38,536 nucleotides of DNA from an uncultured Bacteroidia bacterium (GCA_902774045.1 CACYGW010000018.1:1-38536), one strand, 5' to 3'. Counted from the stretch's first letter, positions 8,869 to 16,841 are shown. A program made the numbers and translations. The notes: generated by a model from the sequence alone, not told the origin.

Positions 8869-9687
8869 TTATTTTGAAACGCTGATAATCAAAGAGGTGA
8901 TGGTCATAAGCAGAGAGCCCAATGACAACCAGAAACTTGTAGAACGTACGTTGTTCTCGTTGATGGTACTCTGTCCGGCCCTTACGTGGTTAGGTTCTAC
9001 CAGGACAACATCGTTCTGCCTGAGATAATAGGCCGGAGAATTGAAAATCTCGCTGTTGCGGAGGTCAACCATATAGATGGTCCTCTTGCCGCCGTACTCA
9101 CGGATTACCTGCACGTTGTCTCTTCTGCCATAGATGGTAAGGTCTCCGGCAAGGCTCAAAGCCTCAAGAAGATTAATCTTGTCTCCCGCTACATTGTAGG
9201 TTCCGGGCCTGGATACCTCTCCAAGCACGGAGATACGGAAGTTCATAAACTCTACCGTAACAACGGGATCCTTAAGAAGGTTGCGGCTCTGAAGTTCTTC
9301 CTTGATGAGATTTCCCACTTCCCAGCGGTTAAGCCCGGCAACGTGGACAAGGCCCAGAACCGGGAACTCGATATCACCGTCGTTATTCACAGAATAACCC
9401 ATAAGACGCTGCTGTCCGCCTGCGGACACCGACTCCGAACCAGCCTGATAGCTAACGTTCACAAGGTTGAACATAACTGCAAGTTCAGGGTTACGGCTGG
9501 ATACCACAATTGATATCTGGTCCTTAGGCTGGACAAGGATACCTTCATTGACACCGGCCTGCATTTCTGTCTGGGCGTCTATATCCTGAAGATAGTTGAT
9601 GTTTTTATAGGTATCTGTGCTACAAGAAACCATAACTGAAGCCGCTACAACGGCTAAAATCAATCCGATAAAAGTACTTTTTTTCAT
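8869..9687 (-). CDS. Wza-like polysaccharide export lipoprotein
   Basis: Wza-type proteins form the outer-membrane export channel for capsule. The 272-residue protein starts MKKSTFIGLILAVVAASVMVSC, a lipoprotein signal with the lipidated Cys22. The poly_export domain follows (ILVQPKDQISIVVSSRNPELA), then SLBB-like segments (ISVLGEVSRPGTYNV, NLLEALSLAGDLTIYGRRDNVQVIR). The C-terminal hydrophobic helix SFWLSLGSLLMTITSLIISVSK is typical of Bacteroidetes homologues. The ATG at 9687 is chosen because it gives the lipoprotein signal; an in-frame start at 9756 would lie inside the promoter at 9727-9757. First gene of the capsule operon; wzc follows after 9 nt. Confidence 0.93.
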   Translation of the reverse strand: MKKSTFIGLILAVVAASVMVSCSTDTYKNINYLQDIDAQTEMQAGVNEGILVQPKDQISIVVSSRNPELAVMFNLVNVSYQAGSESVSAGGQQRLMGYSVNNDGDIEFPVLGLVHVAGLNRWEVGNLIKEELQSRNLLKDPVVTVEFMNFRISVLGEVSRPGTYNVAGDKINLLEALSLAGDLTIYGRRDNVQVIREYGGKRTIYMVDLRNSEIFNSPAYYLRQNDVVLVEPNHVRAGQSTINENNVRSTSFWLSLGSLLMTITSLIISVSK

Positions 9688-9726
9688 ATAAATCTTATGG
9701 CTTGAAATAATAAGACATAATCCACG

Positions 9727-9757
9727 CAAAATTAAGCAAATATTTCGATACGGCAAA
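9727..9757 (-). promoter_or_regulatory. Bacteroidetes-type promoter of the capsule operon
   Basis: On the minus strand, TTTG (9757-9754), 19 bp, TAATTTTG (9734-9727) match the TTTG-N19-TAnnTTTG consensus. Transcription should start near 9721, leaving about 33 nt of leader before the wza-like ATG at 9687. No invertible flanking repeats, as found around phase-variable Bacteroides capsule promoters, are seen. Confidence 0.72.
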
Positions 9758-9761
9758 AAAA

Positions 9762-9793
9762 TTGGCTAAAATCAAATGAGGTTGCTATATTTG
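9762..9793 (+). promoter_or_regulatory. Probable promoter for rnhA-pdxA
   Basis: TATATTTG (9786-9793) matches the TAnnTTTG -7 element. TTGG at 9762-9765, 20 bp upstream, is a one-mismatch -33 element. It points away from the capsule promoter and overlaps it partly. It places transcription start near 9800, which rules out GTG at 9793 and supports ATG at 9811 as the rnhA start. Confidence 0.5.
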
Positions 9794-9810
9794 TGTTCAA
9801 AAAAAACAAA

Positions 9811-10317
9811 ATGCCTGTCCAGACCCGTCCTCCCATATACATTTATACCGATGGTGCCGCGGCCGGCAACCCCGGTCCCGGAGGGTATGGAGCGGTACTT
9901 ATATGCGGGACTCTGCGCAAGGAAATAAGCGGCGGATTCAGGCTCACGACCAACAATAGAATGGAGCTTATGGCCGTGATAAAGGCGCTGGAAGCCATTA
10001 AATGGCCGGGAAGTACCGTACACCTTACCAGCGACTCTTCCTACGTGGTCAAGGCCGTGAATGAGGGATGGTTGCAGGACTGGGTGAGAAAGGGTTTCAA
10101 AGGCAAGAAAAACCAGGACCTCTGGGAACGGTTTCTTCCCCTTTACAAGGCCCACAACGTAAAATTTTACTGGATCAAGGGGCACGACGGGCATCCGGAG
10201 AACGAAAGATGCGATACCCTTGCGGTAGAGGCCAGACTTGAGGAAAATTTACCGGCAGACACAGGCTACGAAGAATTGAATACTACACTAACGAACAACT
10301 TATACGATGAACAATAG
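9811..10317 (+). CDS. rnhA: Ribonuclease HI
   Basis: RNase HI cleaves the RNA strand of RNA-DNA hybrids. The 168-residue protein has the full catalytic set: Asp14 in IYTDGAAAGNPGPGG, Glu52 in NNRMELMAV, Asp75 in TSDSSYV and Asp135 in ENERCDTLA, plus His125 in IKGHDGHPENE. Length and spacing are normal for the bacterial type I enzyme without an N-terminal hybrid-binding domain. The ATG at 9811 was chosen over GTG at 9793, which falls in the -7 promoter element. The end overlaps the start of pdxA by 11 nt, so the two are probably cotranscribed, although they have no functional link that I know of. Confidence 0.95.
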   Translation: MPVQTRPPIYIYTDGAAAGNPGPGGYGAVLICGTLRKEISGGFRLTTNNRMELMAVIKALEAIKWPGSTVHLTSDSSYVVKAVNEGWLQDWVRKGFKGKKNQDLWERFLPLYKAHNVKFYWIKGHDGHPENERCDTLAVEARLEENLPADTGYEELNTTLTNNLYDEQ

Positions 10318-11395
10318 GAAACTTTTGGTAGGTATTACCCAGGGCGATGGTAACGGAATTGGGTACGAGGTCATTATAAAAACCCTTGCGGATTCCAGGA
10401 TTCTGGAGTCCTTTACTCCGGTGATATACGGATCGTCCAAGATTTTTGGCTTTTACAAGAAAACTCTCCACAACATAGAGCAGATAGACACTTACGTAAT
10501 CAACGACGCCACCCAGGCAAAACCCAGGAAGGTAAACATCCTCAACTGTCTGCCGGAGAATACCTATGTAGAACCCGGCAAAGCCTCCGGAGACTCCGCC
10601 AGGGCAGCCATTATCTCTCTGGATAGGGCCGTGAAAGACCTTAAGGAAGGCATTATAGACATTCTGGTAACAGCCCCCATAAACAAGAGGGCGATGGTCC
10701 AGGAGGGCTTCAAGTACACAGGTCACACAGAGTATCTGGAGCACGAGTTCAACGCCAGCGACCACACAATGATAATGGTGAGCGAGAATCTCAAAGTAGG
10801 AGTGGTTACCGGCCATATTCCCATTTCCCAGGTACCCAGCGCAATAACCAAGGAGAAAATCCTAAGCAAGCTGCGGTTGCTGGACAAGTCTCTCCGCAGA
10901 GATTTTGGCATAGACAGCCCCAAGATTGCAGTACTGGGACTCAACCCCCACTGTGGCGACGGCGGGCTTTTAGGCGACGAGGAGCAGAAGATAATCCTTC
11001 CTGCCGTTCAGCAGGCAATAGAAGAAGGCATCATGGCCTTCGGTCCCTATTCTCCTGACGGTTTCTTCGGCCTTGGGAATTATTCAAAGTTCGACGCTGT
11101 CCTTGCAATGTACCACGACCAGGGTCTGGCCCCCTTCAAGGCTCTTTCCTTCGAGAGCGGAGTAAACTATACCGCAGGCCTTCCTATCGTACGCACTTCT
11201 CCGGACCACGGAACCGCCTTTGAAATGGCTGGCCGCGACGAGGCAGACCCCCGTTCAATGATGGCTGCAATTTACACTGCAATAGATATTTACAAGCGCC
11301 GCGAAGCCTACGATGCACTTCAGAAAGGTAAAATATCGGAAGAATTCATAAAGGACCTTGCCCATCCTGACGACGGCAAGCCCCAGATAGAATAG
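10307..11395 (+). CDS. pdxA: PdxA, 4-hydroxythreonine-4-phosphate dehydrogenase
   Basis: PdxA oxidises 4-phosphohydroxy-L-threonine with NAD(P)+ in the DXP-dependent pathway to pyridoxal phosphate. The 362-residue protein starts KLLVGITQGDGNGIGYEVI, the family N-terminus. It contains LVTAPINKRAM, the metal and substrate site TGHTEYLEHEF, LGLNPHCGDGGLLGDEE, MYHDQGLAPFK with a metal-binding His, and VRTSPDHGTAFEMAG. It overlaps rnhA by 11 nt and ends one base before the stop codon of the convergent ABC gene. No pdxJ is in the window. Confidence 0.95.
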   Translation: MNNRKLLVGITQGDGNGIGYEVIIKTLADSRILESFTPVIYGSSKIFGFYKKTLHNIEQIDTYVINDATQAKPRKVNILNCLPENTYVEPGKASGDSARAAIISLDRAVKDLKEGIIDILVTAPINKRAMVQEGFKYTGHTEYLEHEFNASDHTMIMVSENLKVGVVTGHIPISQVPSAITKEKILSKLRLLDKSLRRDFGIDSPKIAVLGLNPHCGDGGLLGDEEQKIILPAVQQAIEEGIMAFGPYSPDGFFGLGNYSKFDAVLAMYHDQGLAPFKALSFESGVNYTAGLPIVRTSPDHGTAFEMAGRDEADPRSMMAAIYTAIDIYKRREAYDALQKGKISEEFIKDLAHPDDGKPQIE

Positions 11396-13021
11396 CTAAA
11401 GTCTGAGAATATTGTCACAGTAGTCGTTTATTACTTCTCTGTGAGTTATGAATATCATGGTCTTACCCTTGGCAACCCCACCGGTAAGACTTTTTATTAG
11501 TGCCAGTTCAGTATCGGAATCAAGAGAAGAGCTGAACTCGTCCAGCAGCAGGATATTTCCGGGGCGCAGAAGGGCCCTTGCTATGGCTATTCTCTGGGCC
11601 TGCCCTTCGCTTAGACCGGAGCCCTTTTCTCCGCAGCGGGAAAGCAGTCCTTCCGGAAAATCCCTTACAAAACCGGCCTGTGCGGCATCCAGGGCCTCGT
11701 ACATCTGCTCGTCAGTGGCCGACGGATTGCCCAGCAACAGATTGTCGCGTATGGTTCCGTTAAGCAGGGAATTACCCTGGGGAACAAAGGAGAAATTGTT
11801 TCTTGTAAGAGCGCTGCAGGCAGCCTCTTCTCCACCCGGCCCGTAGAGCACAAGGCTGCCGGAAAGTGGCCTTAACAGGCTAAGCATAAGACGGATGAGA
11901 GTACTTTTTCCTATGCCGGTAACCCCCACTATCGCCGTCTTGCTGCCGGGAGCAAAGTCATAGTTGAATCCGCAGAAGATATCCCTGTCACCATCGGCAT
12001 ACCTGAAAACCAAATCCTTTATTCTAAGGCCCGAAGGGGCCGGAATCCTAATGGGGGTGCCCTCTTCTTCCAATACGGGGTCTTCAAGTTCCATTAGCCT
12101 GTCAACGGAGGTGGTGGCATAAATCAGGGACGGGACCTCGCGGGTAAGGTTCACAAGAGGGTGTTGAATCTGGGCCACCAGCTGAAGGAAGGCTGTCATA
12201 ACACCAAAGGTCACTACCCCGGCGCTTATCCCGGAAACTCCCCAGAGAAAACAGATAAGGTAACCGAAGGCGAAGGTGAGACCTATGGCCACCCTGCTCC
12301 AGATATTAAAGTTGGTACGGCGCATTATCTGGCCGTATTCCTCGTTCTGAAGGCCCTCCAGGTCTTTTTCTGCAGTCCTTCCCATCTCCAGCGACAGGAG
12401 CAGGGTCTTGTTCTGGATGCTCTCCTGAATATGGGACTGTACGGCGCTCTCAGTATCCCTTATATCCCTGTTAAGTTTGCGGAGGCGGCGGAAGAAGAAC
12501 TTCCCGGCCATAAGAAGCAGGGACGATACTCCCACGATTACCAGGGCAAGCCGATAGTCAAGTAAAGACATATAAACTATGGCGGCGATAAGCCGGAAGA
12601 CCGTCACGAAGAGGGAAGGGATATCCTGGCTCACCACCTTTGTAACAGTGTCCACATCGGAGAAAAGGCGGTTCAGGGCATCCCCGGAATGCATTTTCTC
12701 CTTGCCCATCCACTGCGATTGCAGCAGGTTGGAAAACAAGCGGCTACGCACGTTGAAGTTAAGTCTGGCGTAGGCTATATTCTCGTATCGGGACGACAGT
12801 GCTATGATCCCTATCCTGGCCAGGCGCAGAAGGCAGACAGCCGCGGCCGGCAGAACCAGGCTGCTCATAGAAGCCCCGCCTGCGGCGGTGTCGATGAGAG
12901 CGCGGCATAAGTCTATGAAAAACAGGCTGCACCCTATGGAGATAAGTCCCAGAACAACGTTCAGGACTATCGCCGCCCTAACTCCTTTGGAGTTGGTATA
13001 GAGCCACCTGAGGTATCTCAT
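11396..13021 (-). CDS. ABC transporter, fused membrane and ATPase domains (peptide/lipid exporter type)
   Basis: This 541-residue half-transporter has a six-helix membrane domain (about residues 1-310) and an ATPase domain. The Walker A motif is VTGIGKST with Lys372, the Q-loop is NFSFVPQGNSLLNGTIRDNLLLG, and the signature is LSEGQAQRIAIARALL, a variant of LSGGQ. Walker B and D-loop are ILLLDEFSSSLDS and the switch is FITHRE. There is no N-terminal C39 peptidase domain. Its start overlaps the stop of the PqqD-like gene as ATGA, and the S26 peptidase gene is just upstream, so it probably exports a peptide cut by that peptidase (inference). The 3' end abuts pdxA with no intergenic base. A lipid flippase role (MsbA type) is possible from sequence alone, but the context argues against it. 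Confidence 0.82.
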   Translation of the reverse strand: MRYLRWLYTNSKGVRAAIVLNVVLGLISIGCSLFFIDLCRALIDTAAGGASMSSLVLPAAAVCLLRLARIGIIALSSRYENIAYARLNFNVRSRLFSNLLQSQWMGKEKMHSGDALNRLFSDVDTVTKVVSQDIPSLFVTVFRLIAAIVYMSLLDYRLALVIVGVSSLLLMAGKFFFRRLRKLNRDIRDTESAVQSHIQESIQNKTLLLSLEMGRTAEKDLEGLQNEEYGQIMRRTNFNIWSRVAIGLTFAFGYLICFLWGVSGISAGVVTFGVMTAFLQLVAQIQHPLVNLTREVPSLIYATTSVDRLMELEDPVLEEEGTPIRIPAPSGLRIKDLVFRYADGDRDIFCGFNYDFAPGSKTAIVGVTGIGKSTLIRLMLSLLRPLSGSLVLYGPGGEEAACSALTRNNFSFVPQGNSLLNGTIRDNLLLGNPSATDEQMYEALDAAQAGFVRDFPEGLLSRCGEKGSGLSEGQAQRIAIARALLRPGNILLLDEFSSSLDSDTELALIKSLTGGVAKGKTMIFITHREVINDYCDNILRL

Positions 13022-13284
13022 TGCAAAAGTTTGTATTCTTCCCAGGTCTGAGCCACCTTGGCCGCATCGGCGGCAGCCGTAGCCTCGTCAACCTCGTATC
13101 TTTCCAGAAGCAGGTCGCGCAGAGTCTCGACAGTGAACTCCTTTCCCTGTACGGAGGTCCACAGATAAGCGGCGCTATCGTTAAGATGAATGATAGAACT
13201 CATATTTACGGCGTTCACACCCTCTGCCACAAGGACATTCTGGCCTATTATGGTTCTAAGAACAAAATTACTATTTGTTTTCAT
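13018..13284 (-). CDS. PqqD-like small protein (RiPP recognition element type)
   Basis: PqqD-family proteins are small winged-helix proteins that bind leader peptides of ribosomally made, modified peptides. The 88-residue protein reads MKTNSNFVLRTIIGQNVLV, then INLS-like VNMSSIIHLNDSAAYLWTSVQGKEF, a helix ETLRDLLLERYEVDEATAAAD and an end VAQTWEEYKLL. This is the usual pattern of a conserved small strand pair, HLNxxAAxLW and a C-terminal two-helix unit. The ATG at 13284 is chosen because it gives the family-length protein and lies 11 nt after the S26 peptidase stop. The stop overlaps the ABC start (ATGA). No precursor peptide or modifying enzyme is seen next to it. Confidence 0.8.
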   Translation of the reverse strand: MKTNSNFVLRTIIGQNVLVAEGVNAVNMSSIIHLNDSAAYLWTSVQGKEFTVETLRDLLLERYEVDEATAAADAAKVAQTWEEYKLLQ

Positions 13285-13295
13285 ATCCCAAATGT

Positions 13296-13784
13296 TCAAA
13301 TTACTGCAAAATACTTTCTCATCCAGGGCAGATGCCTGTAAATATATAGTATGTACCGACGCAGCGGACGGAAAAAATTCCATACCCTCAGGGCCAACTT
13401 CATCATTCCGGAATACGGGTTGACAGGTCTTTCCCCCTTCCTAAGAAGCGTTACCACCTTGCCGGAAATCTTATCAATCGGGCAGTGTTCCGTAGCCGAC
13501 AACACCCCGTCTCCACGAATCACAGCCACGGCACCATCGGCCTCAAATCCAATAATCCTGTGCAATATCCATCTGCCACCAAGGCAGAAAAGCACAATAT
13601 CGTCCTTTTTGTAAACCTCTGATTTTTCCAGAACTGCCAAATCCCGCTCGCCCACGATGAAAGGCAACATACTCAGACCCTTGACGGGAATTGTCACTGT
13701 CCTTCCCTGAGAAAGATACGCATCTACCCGCGAGAACATTTCCTCATTACTGATGACTAATTTCTTTATCCCGGGTGCAGACAT
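13296..13784 (-). CDS. S24/S26-family peptidase with Ser/His dyad (Sec11/SipW-like core)
   Basis: The 162-residue protein has a signal-peptidase-type core: PVKGLSMLPFIVGERDLAVL with nucleophile Ser38, then DDIVLFCLGGRWILHRIIGF, where His75 stands in the place of the usual catalytic Lys, and a late VIRGDGVLSA and DKISGKVV segment. His instead of Lys is the mark of the archaeal/ER (Sec11) and SipW branch of family S26. There is no clear N-terminal membrane anchor; the C-terminal 35 residues are aromatic and basic (RVWNFFRPLRRYILYIYR) and may bind membrane. The ATG at 13784 starts 17 bases after the end of tRNA-Gly. The PqqD-like and ABC genes follow directly, so it probably matures an exported peptide (inference). 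Confidence 0.8.
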   Translation of the reverse strand: MSAPGIKKLVISNEEMFSRVDAYLSQGRTVTIPVKGLSMLPFIVGERDLAVLEKSEVYKKDDIVLFCLGGRWILHRIIGFEADGAVAVIRGDGVLSATEHCPIDKISGKVVTLLRKGERPVNPYSGMMKLALRVWNFFRPLRRYILYIYRHLPWMRKYFAVI

Positions 13785-13800
13785 ATCTACATAAAAAAAG

Positions 13801-13873
13801 AGCGGAATGCGAGGTTCGAACTCGTGACCTGCGGCTTGGGAAGCCGCCGCTCTACCAACTGAGCTAATTCCGC
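13801..13873 (-). tRNA. tRNA-Gly, anticodon CCC
   Basis: Read on the minus strand, the 7-bp acceptor stem GCGGAAT/ATTCCGC closes a cloverleaf with D-arm GCTC/GAGC, anticodon stem GCGGC/GCCGC and loop TTCCCAA (anticodon CCC, reads GGG). The T-loop is TTCGAAC, with U73 as discriminator, as expected for glycine. CCA is not encoded. The outermost T-stem pair (49-65) is A-C, a mismatch; the other four pair. The S26-type peptidase gene starts 17 bases downstream with no terminator visible between. Confidence 0.93.
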
Positions 13874-13882
13874 TTGCTTCGG

Positions 13883-13913
13883 TGTGCAAATATACAACTT
13901 TTTTATATTTTTG
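13883..13913 (+). promoter_or_regulatory. Probable promoter for the M16 protease gene
   Basis: TATTTTTG (13906-13913) matches the -7 consensus TAnnTTTG, and TGTG (13883-13886) lies exactly 19 bp upstream as a one-mismatch -33 element. Transcription would start near 13920, about 24 nt before the ATG at 13944, which supports that start over an upstream ATG at 13884. Confidence 0.5.
13887..13894 (-). promoter_or_regulatory. Possible -7 element for tRNA-Gly
   Basis: TATATTTG on the minus strand (13894-13887) matches TAnnTTTG and lies 14 bases before the tRNA 5' end. No TTTG is found 19 bp upstream (TTTG occurs at 23 bp), so the promoter is only partly supported. Confidence 0.4.
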
Positions 13914-13943
13914 TACTCAAAACTGTTGACAACAAGTATCCGT

Positions 13944-16841
13944 ATGAAAAAAATTCTTCTGCTTGCAGCCGCAGGAATAGTCCTGATGTGCTGCCTGTCG
14001 CTTTGCTCACACAAATACGAAACAGTGGCCGGCGACCCTCTTAACACAAAAATCTACACTCTTGACAACGGACTTAAAGTCTATATGTCCGTAAATAAGG
14101 AAAAGCCAAGGATTCAGACCTATATAGCGGTTCGCGTGGGCGGAAAGAATGACCCCGCAGACAACACAGGCCTTGCACACTACCTGGAACACATCATGTT
14201 CAAGGGGACCCAGAGCGTAGGCACTATGGATTACGAAGCGGAAAAGCCTATGCTGGAAGAAATCAGGCAACTTTTCGATGTTTACGGAAAAACCACAGAC
14301 CCGGCCCAGCGCGAAGCCCTTTACCACAAGATAGATTCCGTGAGCTTCGAGGCCTCCAAACTGGCCATACCCAACGAGTACGATAAAATGATGGCCCTCA
14401 TTGGCTCCGAGGGCTCCAACGCCTTCACCTCCAACGATGTAACCTGCTATCAGGAAGACATTCCTTCCAACCAGATAGAGAACTGGGCCCGCGTTCAGGC
14501 CGACAGGTTCAAGAATATGGTTGTAAGGGGCTTCCATACAGAGCTTGAAGCCGTTTACGAAGAAAAGAATATGGGTCTGGTAAACGATACTGAAAAGGCG
14601 TGGGAAACGCTCTACGCCTCTCTGTTCAAGAACCATCCCTACGGAACTCAGACCGTCATAGGCACTCAGGACCATCTTAAAAATCCGTCCATCAGCGCCA
14701 TCATCAACCAGAAAAACACCTACTATGTTCCCAACAACTGCGCCATCTGCCTTAGCGGAGATTTTGACCCCGACAATATGGTGGCAGTGATAGAAAAATA
14801 CTTCGGAGACTGGGAGCCCAATCCTCAGATTCCCCAGCTTACCTACGAGAAAGAAGACACCCTTACGTCTCCTGTTAAAAACGACGTAATGGGTAACGAC
14901 TCTGAGTTCGTGCTCATCGGCTGGCGCATCCCCGGAGCCGCAGAGCGCGGCAGCGAGGTTGCAGAACTGGCAAGTTCACTTCTGTACAACGGACAGGCCG
15001 GTCTCATTGACCTTAACGTAATTCAGCAACAGAAACTTAACGGAGCAATTTGTTTCCCCGATATTATGACGGACTACGGAGTCCTCCTTCTTGGCGGCTA
15101 TCCCAAGGAGGGCCAGACCCTGGAAGAGGCAGAGACCGTTCTGGTCCAGGAAATAGACCGTCTGCGCCGCGGAGAGTTTGACGAGAACCTTCTTACCGGC
15201 GTTGCCAACAACATAAAGCTGGACAAGATGCGCGAGCTTCAGAACAACAGCAGCAGGGCTATGCTTTATGTCAATTCTTTCATTGACGGAACCTCCTGGG
15301 CCGACGAGGTTGGGAAGACCGACCGCCTTTGCAGCCTTACCAAGGAGGATGTAACCGCCTGGGCAAAGGAGTATCTGGGCGATGGTTACGCCGTTGTTTA
15401 CAAGCACTTTGGCGATGACAGTTCCATTAAAAAGATTGACGCGCCCAAGATTACCCCCATTGCCACCAACAGGGAAGAGCGCAGCGCTTTCCTTACAGAG
15501 ATTCAGGAAAGCGTTCCCGCACCCATAGAGCCAGTATTCACAGACTACAGCAAAGATATGTCCGTGCTCTCCTACAAAGGATTGGAAGTCCTCTACAAGC
15601 AAAACACCGTTAACGATATCGCTGTCCTTACTTTCTCTTACGACTACGGTGCCATCAGCGATCCCTCACTAAGCATAGCCACCGACTATCTCTCCTATCT
15701 TGGCACTCCCACCCGCAGCGCAGAAGAGATAGCCAGCCAGATGTACGGCCTTGCCTGCTCGTTTGATTTCTCTACGTACGACAGTTCCACGGAAATAACC
15801 ATCCACGGCCTTTCAGAGAATATCTCCACGGCAACCGGAATAGTTGAAGATTTGCTCTACAACGCAACCGGAGACAACGAGATTCTGGAAGGACTCAAGG
15901 GTGATATGGTTAAGAGCCGAGCAGATGCCAAGCTAAACCAGAGGGCCTGCAGCAGAGCACTTAACGACTACGTTGTTTACGGGCCGGAGTATATTCGCAG
16001 GACAACCCTCAGCAATCCCGCACTTCTTTCCCTGGACGGCAATAAACTTCTCTCAAATCTTAAAGAACTCGCCCTCAAGGAGCACAGTATCCTTTACTAC
16101 GGACCAATGACTGAGGACCAGCTCTTTGCCCTTCTGGACAGCTGCCACAAGGTAGCCGAGGCCCCGGAGCACCTTGAGAAAGTATATGCCTCCATGCTGC
16201 AGACCCCGGAGCCCAAGGTATTCATAGCTCCTTACAAGGCCCGCCAGTTCAACTACATCCAGTACTCTAACAGGGGCGAGGGCTTTGACCCTACGCAGAA
16301 GACTGCCATCACCCTCTTTAACGAGTACTTCGGAGGCGGAATGAACTCCGTAGTATTCCAGGAAATGAGAGAAGCCCGCGCCCTTGCCTACAGCGCAGGA
16401 GCATACCTCTCTACACCCTCTCACCTTGGCGGCACCACCAGCTTCAGGGCTACCATAGCCTCGCAGAACGACAAGCTGGAGAAGGCCGTGGCCGGGTTCG
16501 ACGAAATCATTAACGATATGCCCCGATCCCAGAAGGCCCTCCAGATAGCCCTTACCAGCCTGGATAACTACTACAGGACCCTAAGACGTACCGGCGCAGA
16601 CGTTCTCTACAGGTACAGGGCAGACAAGGAACTAGGTCTTGACGAGCCCCTGGACAAGAGGATTTTCACTGAGCTAAATTCCCTGGGAATGGAAGACCTT
16701 GAGGCCGTAGTAAGCAAGTGGATTGCAGGACGCACCTATGTCTATGGCATAGTTGGCGACACTTCCGACATAGACCTTGCCTTCTGCCGCAAGAAAGGTC
16801 CCGTAAAAGTACTTACCCTGGAAGAGGTATTCGGATACTAA
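13944..16841 (+). CDS. M16-family zinc metalloprotease (pitrilysin/insulinase type), exported
   Basis: This 965-residue protein has two M16 halves. It begins with an export signal MKKILLLAAAGIVLMCCLSLC, possibly a lipoprotein signal, though the lipobox is not typical. The zinc site HxxEH is at 79-83 (HYLEHIMFKG), with the downstream glutamates in ELEAVYEEKNMG (about 200-207) supplying the third ligand. The second half (residues about 530 onward) lacks the HxxEH motif but keeps the fold signature FNEYFGGGMNSVVFQEMREARALAYS. Such enzymes degrade or process peptides in the periplasm. The ATG at 13944 gives the signal peptide and fits the promoter. The stop overlaps that of the convergent lipoprotein gene by 4 bases. 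The substrate is unknown. Confidence 0.92.
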   Translation: MKKILLLAAAGIVLMCCLSLCSHKYETVAGDPLNTKIYTLDNGLKVYMSVNKEKPRIQTYIAVRVGGKNDPADNTGLAHYLEHIMFKGTQSVGTMDYEAEKPMLEEIRQLFDVYGKTTDPAQREALYHKIDSVSFEASKLAIPNEYDKMMALIGSEGSNAFTSNDVTCYQEDIPSNQIENWARVQADRFKNMVVRGFHTELEAVYEEKNMGLVNDTEKAWETLYASLFKNHPYGTQTVIGTQDHLKNPSISAIINQKNTYYVPNNCAICLSGDFDPDNMVAVIEKYFGDWEPNPQIPQLTYEKEDTLTSPVKNDVMGNDSEFVLIGWRIPGAAERGSEVAELASSLLYNGQAGLIDLNVIQQQKLNGAICFPDIMTDYGVLLLGGYPKEGQTLEEAETVLVQEIDRLRRGEFDENLLTGVANNIKLDKMRELQNNSSRAMLYVNSFIDGTSWADEVGKTDRLCSLTKEDVTAWAKEYLGDGYAVVYKHFGDDSSIKKIDAPKITPIATNREERSAFLTEIQESVPAPIEPVFTDYSKDMSVLSYKGLEVLYKQNTVNDIAVLTFSYDYGAISDPSLSIATDYLSYLGTPTRSAEEIASQMYGLACSFDFSTYDSSTEITIHGLSENISTATGIVEDLLYNATGDNEILEGLKGDMVKSRADAKLNQRACSRALNDYVVYGPEYIRRTTLSNPALLSLDGNKLLSNLKELALKEHSILYYGPMTEDQLFALLDSCHKVAEAPEHLEKVYASMLQTPEPKVFIAPYKARQFNYIQYSNRGEGFDPTQKTAITLFNEYFGGGMNSVVFQEMREARALAYSAGAYLSTPSHLGGTTSFRATIASQNDKLEKAVAGFDEIINDMPRSQKALQIALTSLDNYYRTLRRTGADVLYRYRADKELGLDEPLDKRIFTELNSLGMEDLEAVVSKWIAGRTYVYGIVGDTSDIDLAFCRKKGPVKVLTLEEVFGY

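Noticed and set aside
9793..9810. Earlier GTG start for rnhA
   Set aside because: The GTG is the last part of the -7 promoter element TATATTTG, so it should lie upstream of the transcript start.
9688..9810. Invertible capsule promoter
   Set aside because: No inverted repeats flank the promoter and no recombinase gene is nearby, so phase inversion is not supported.
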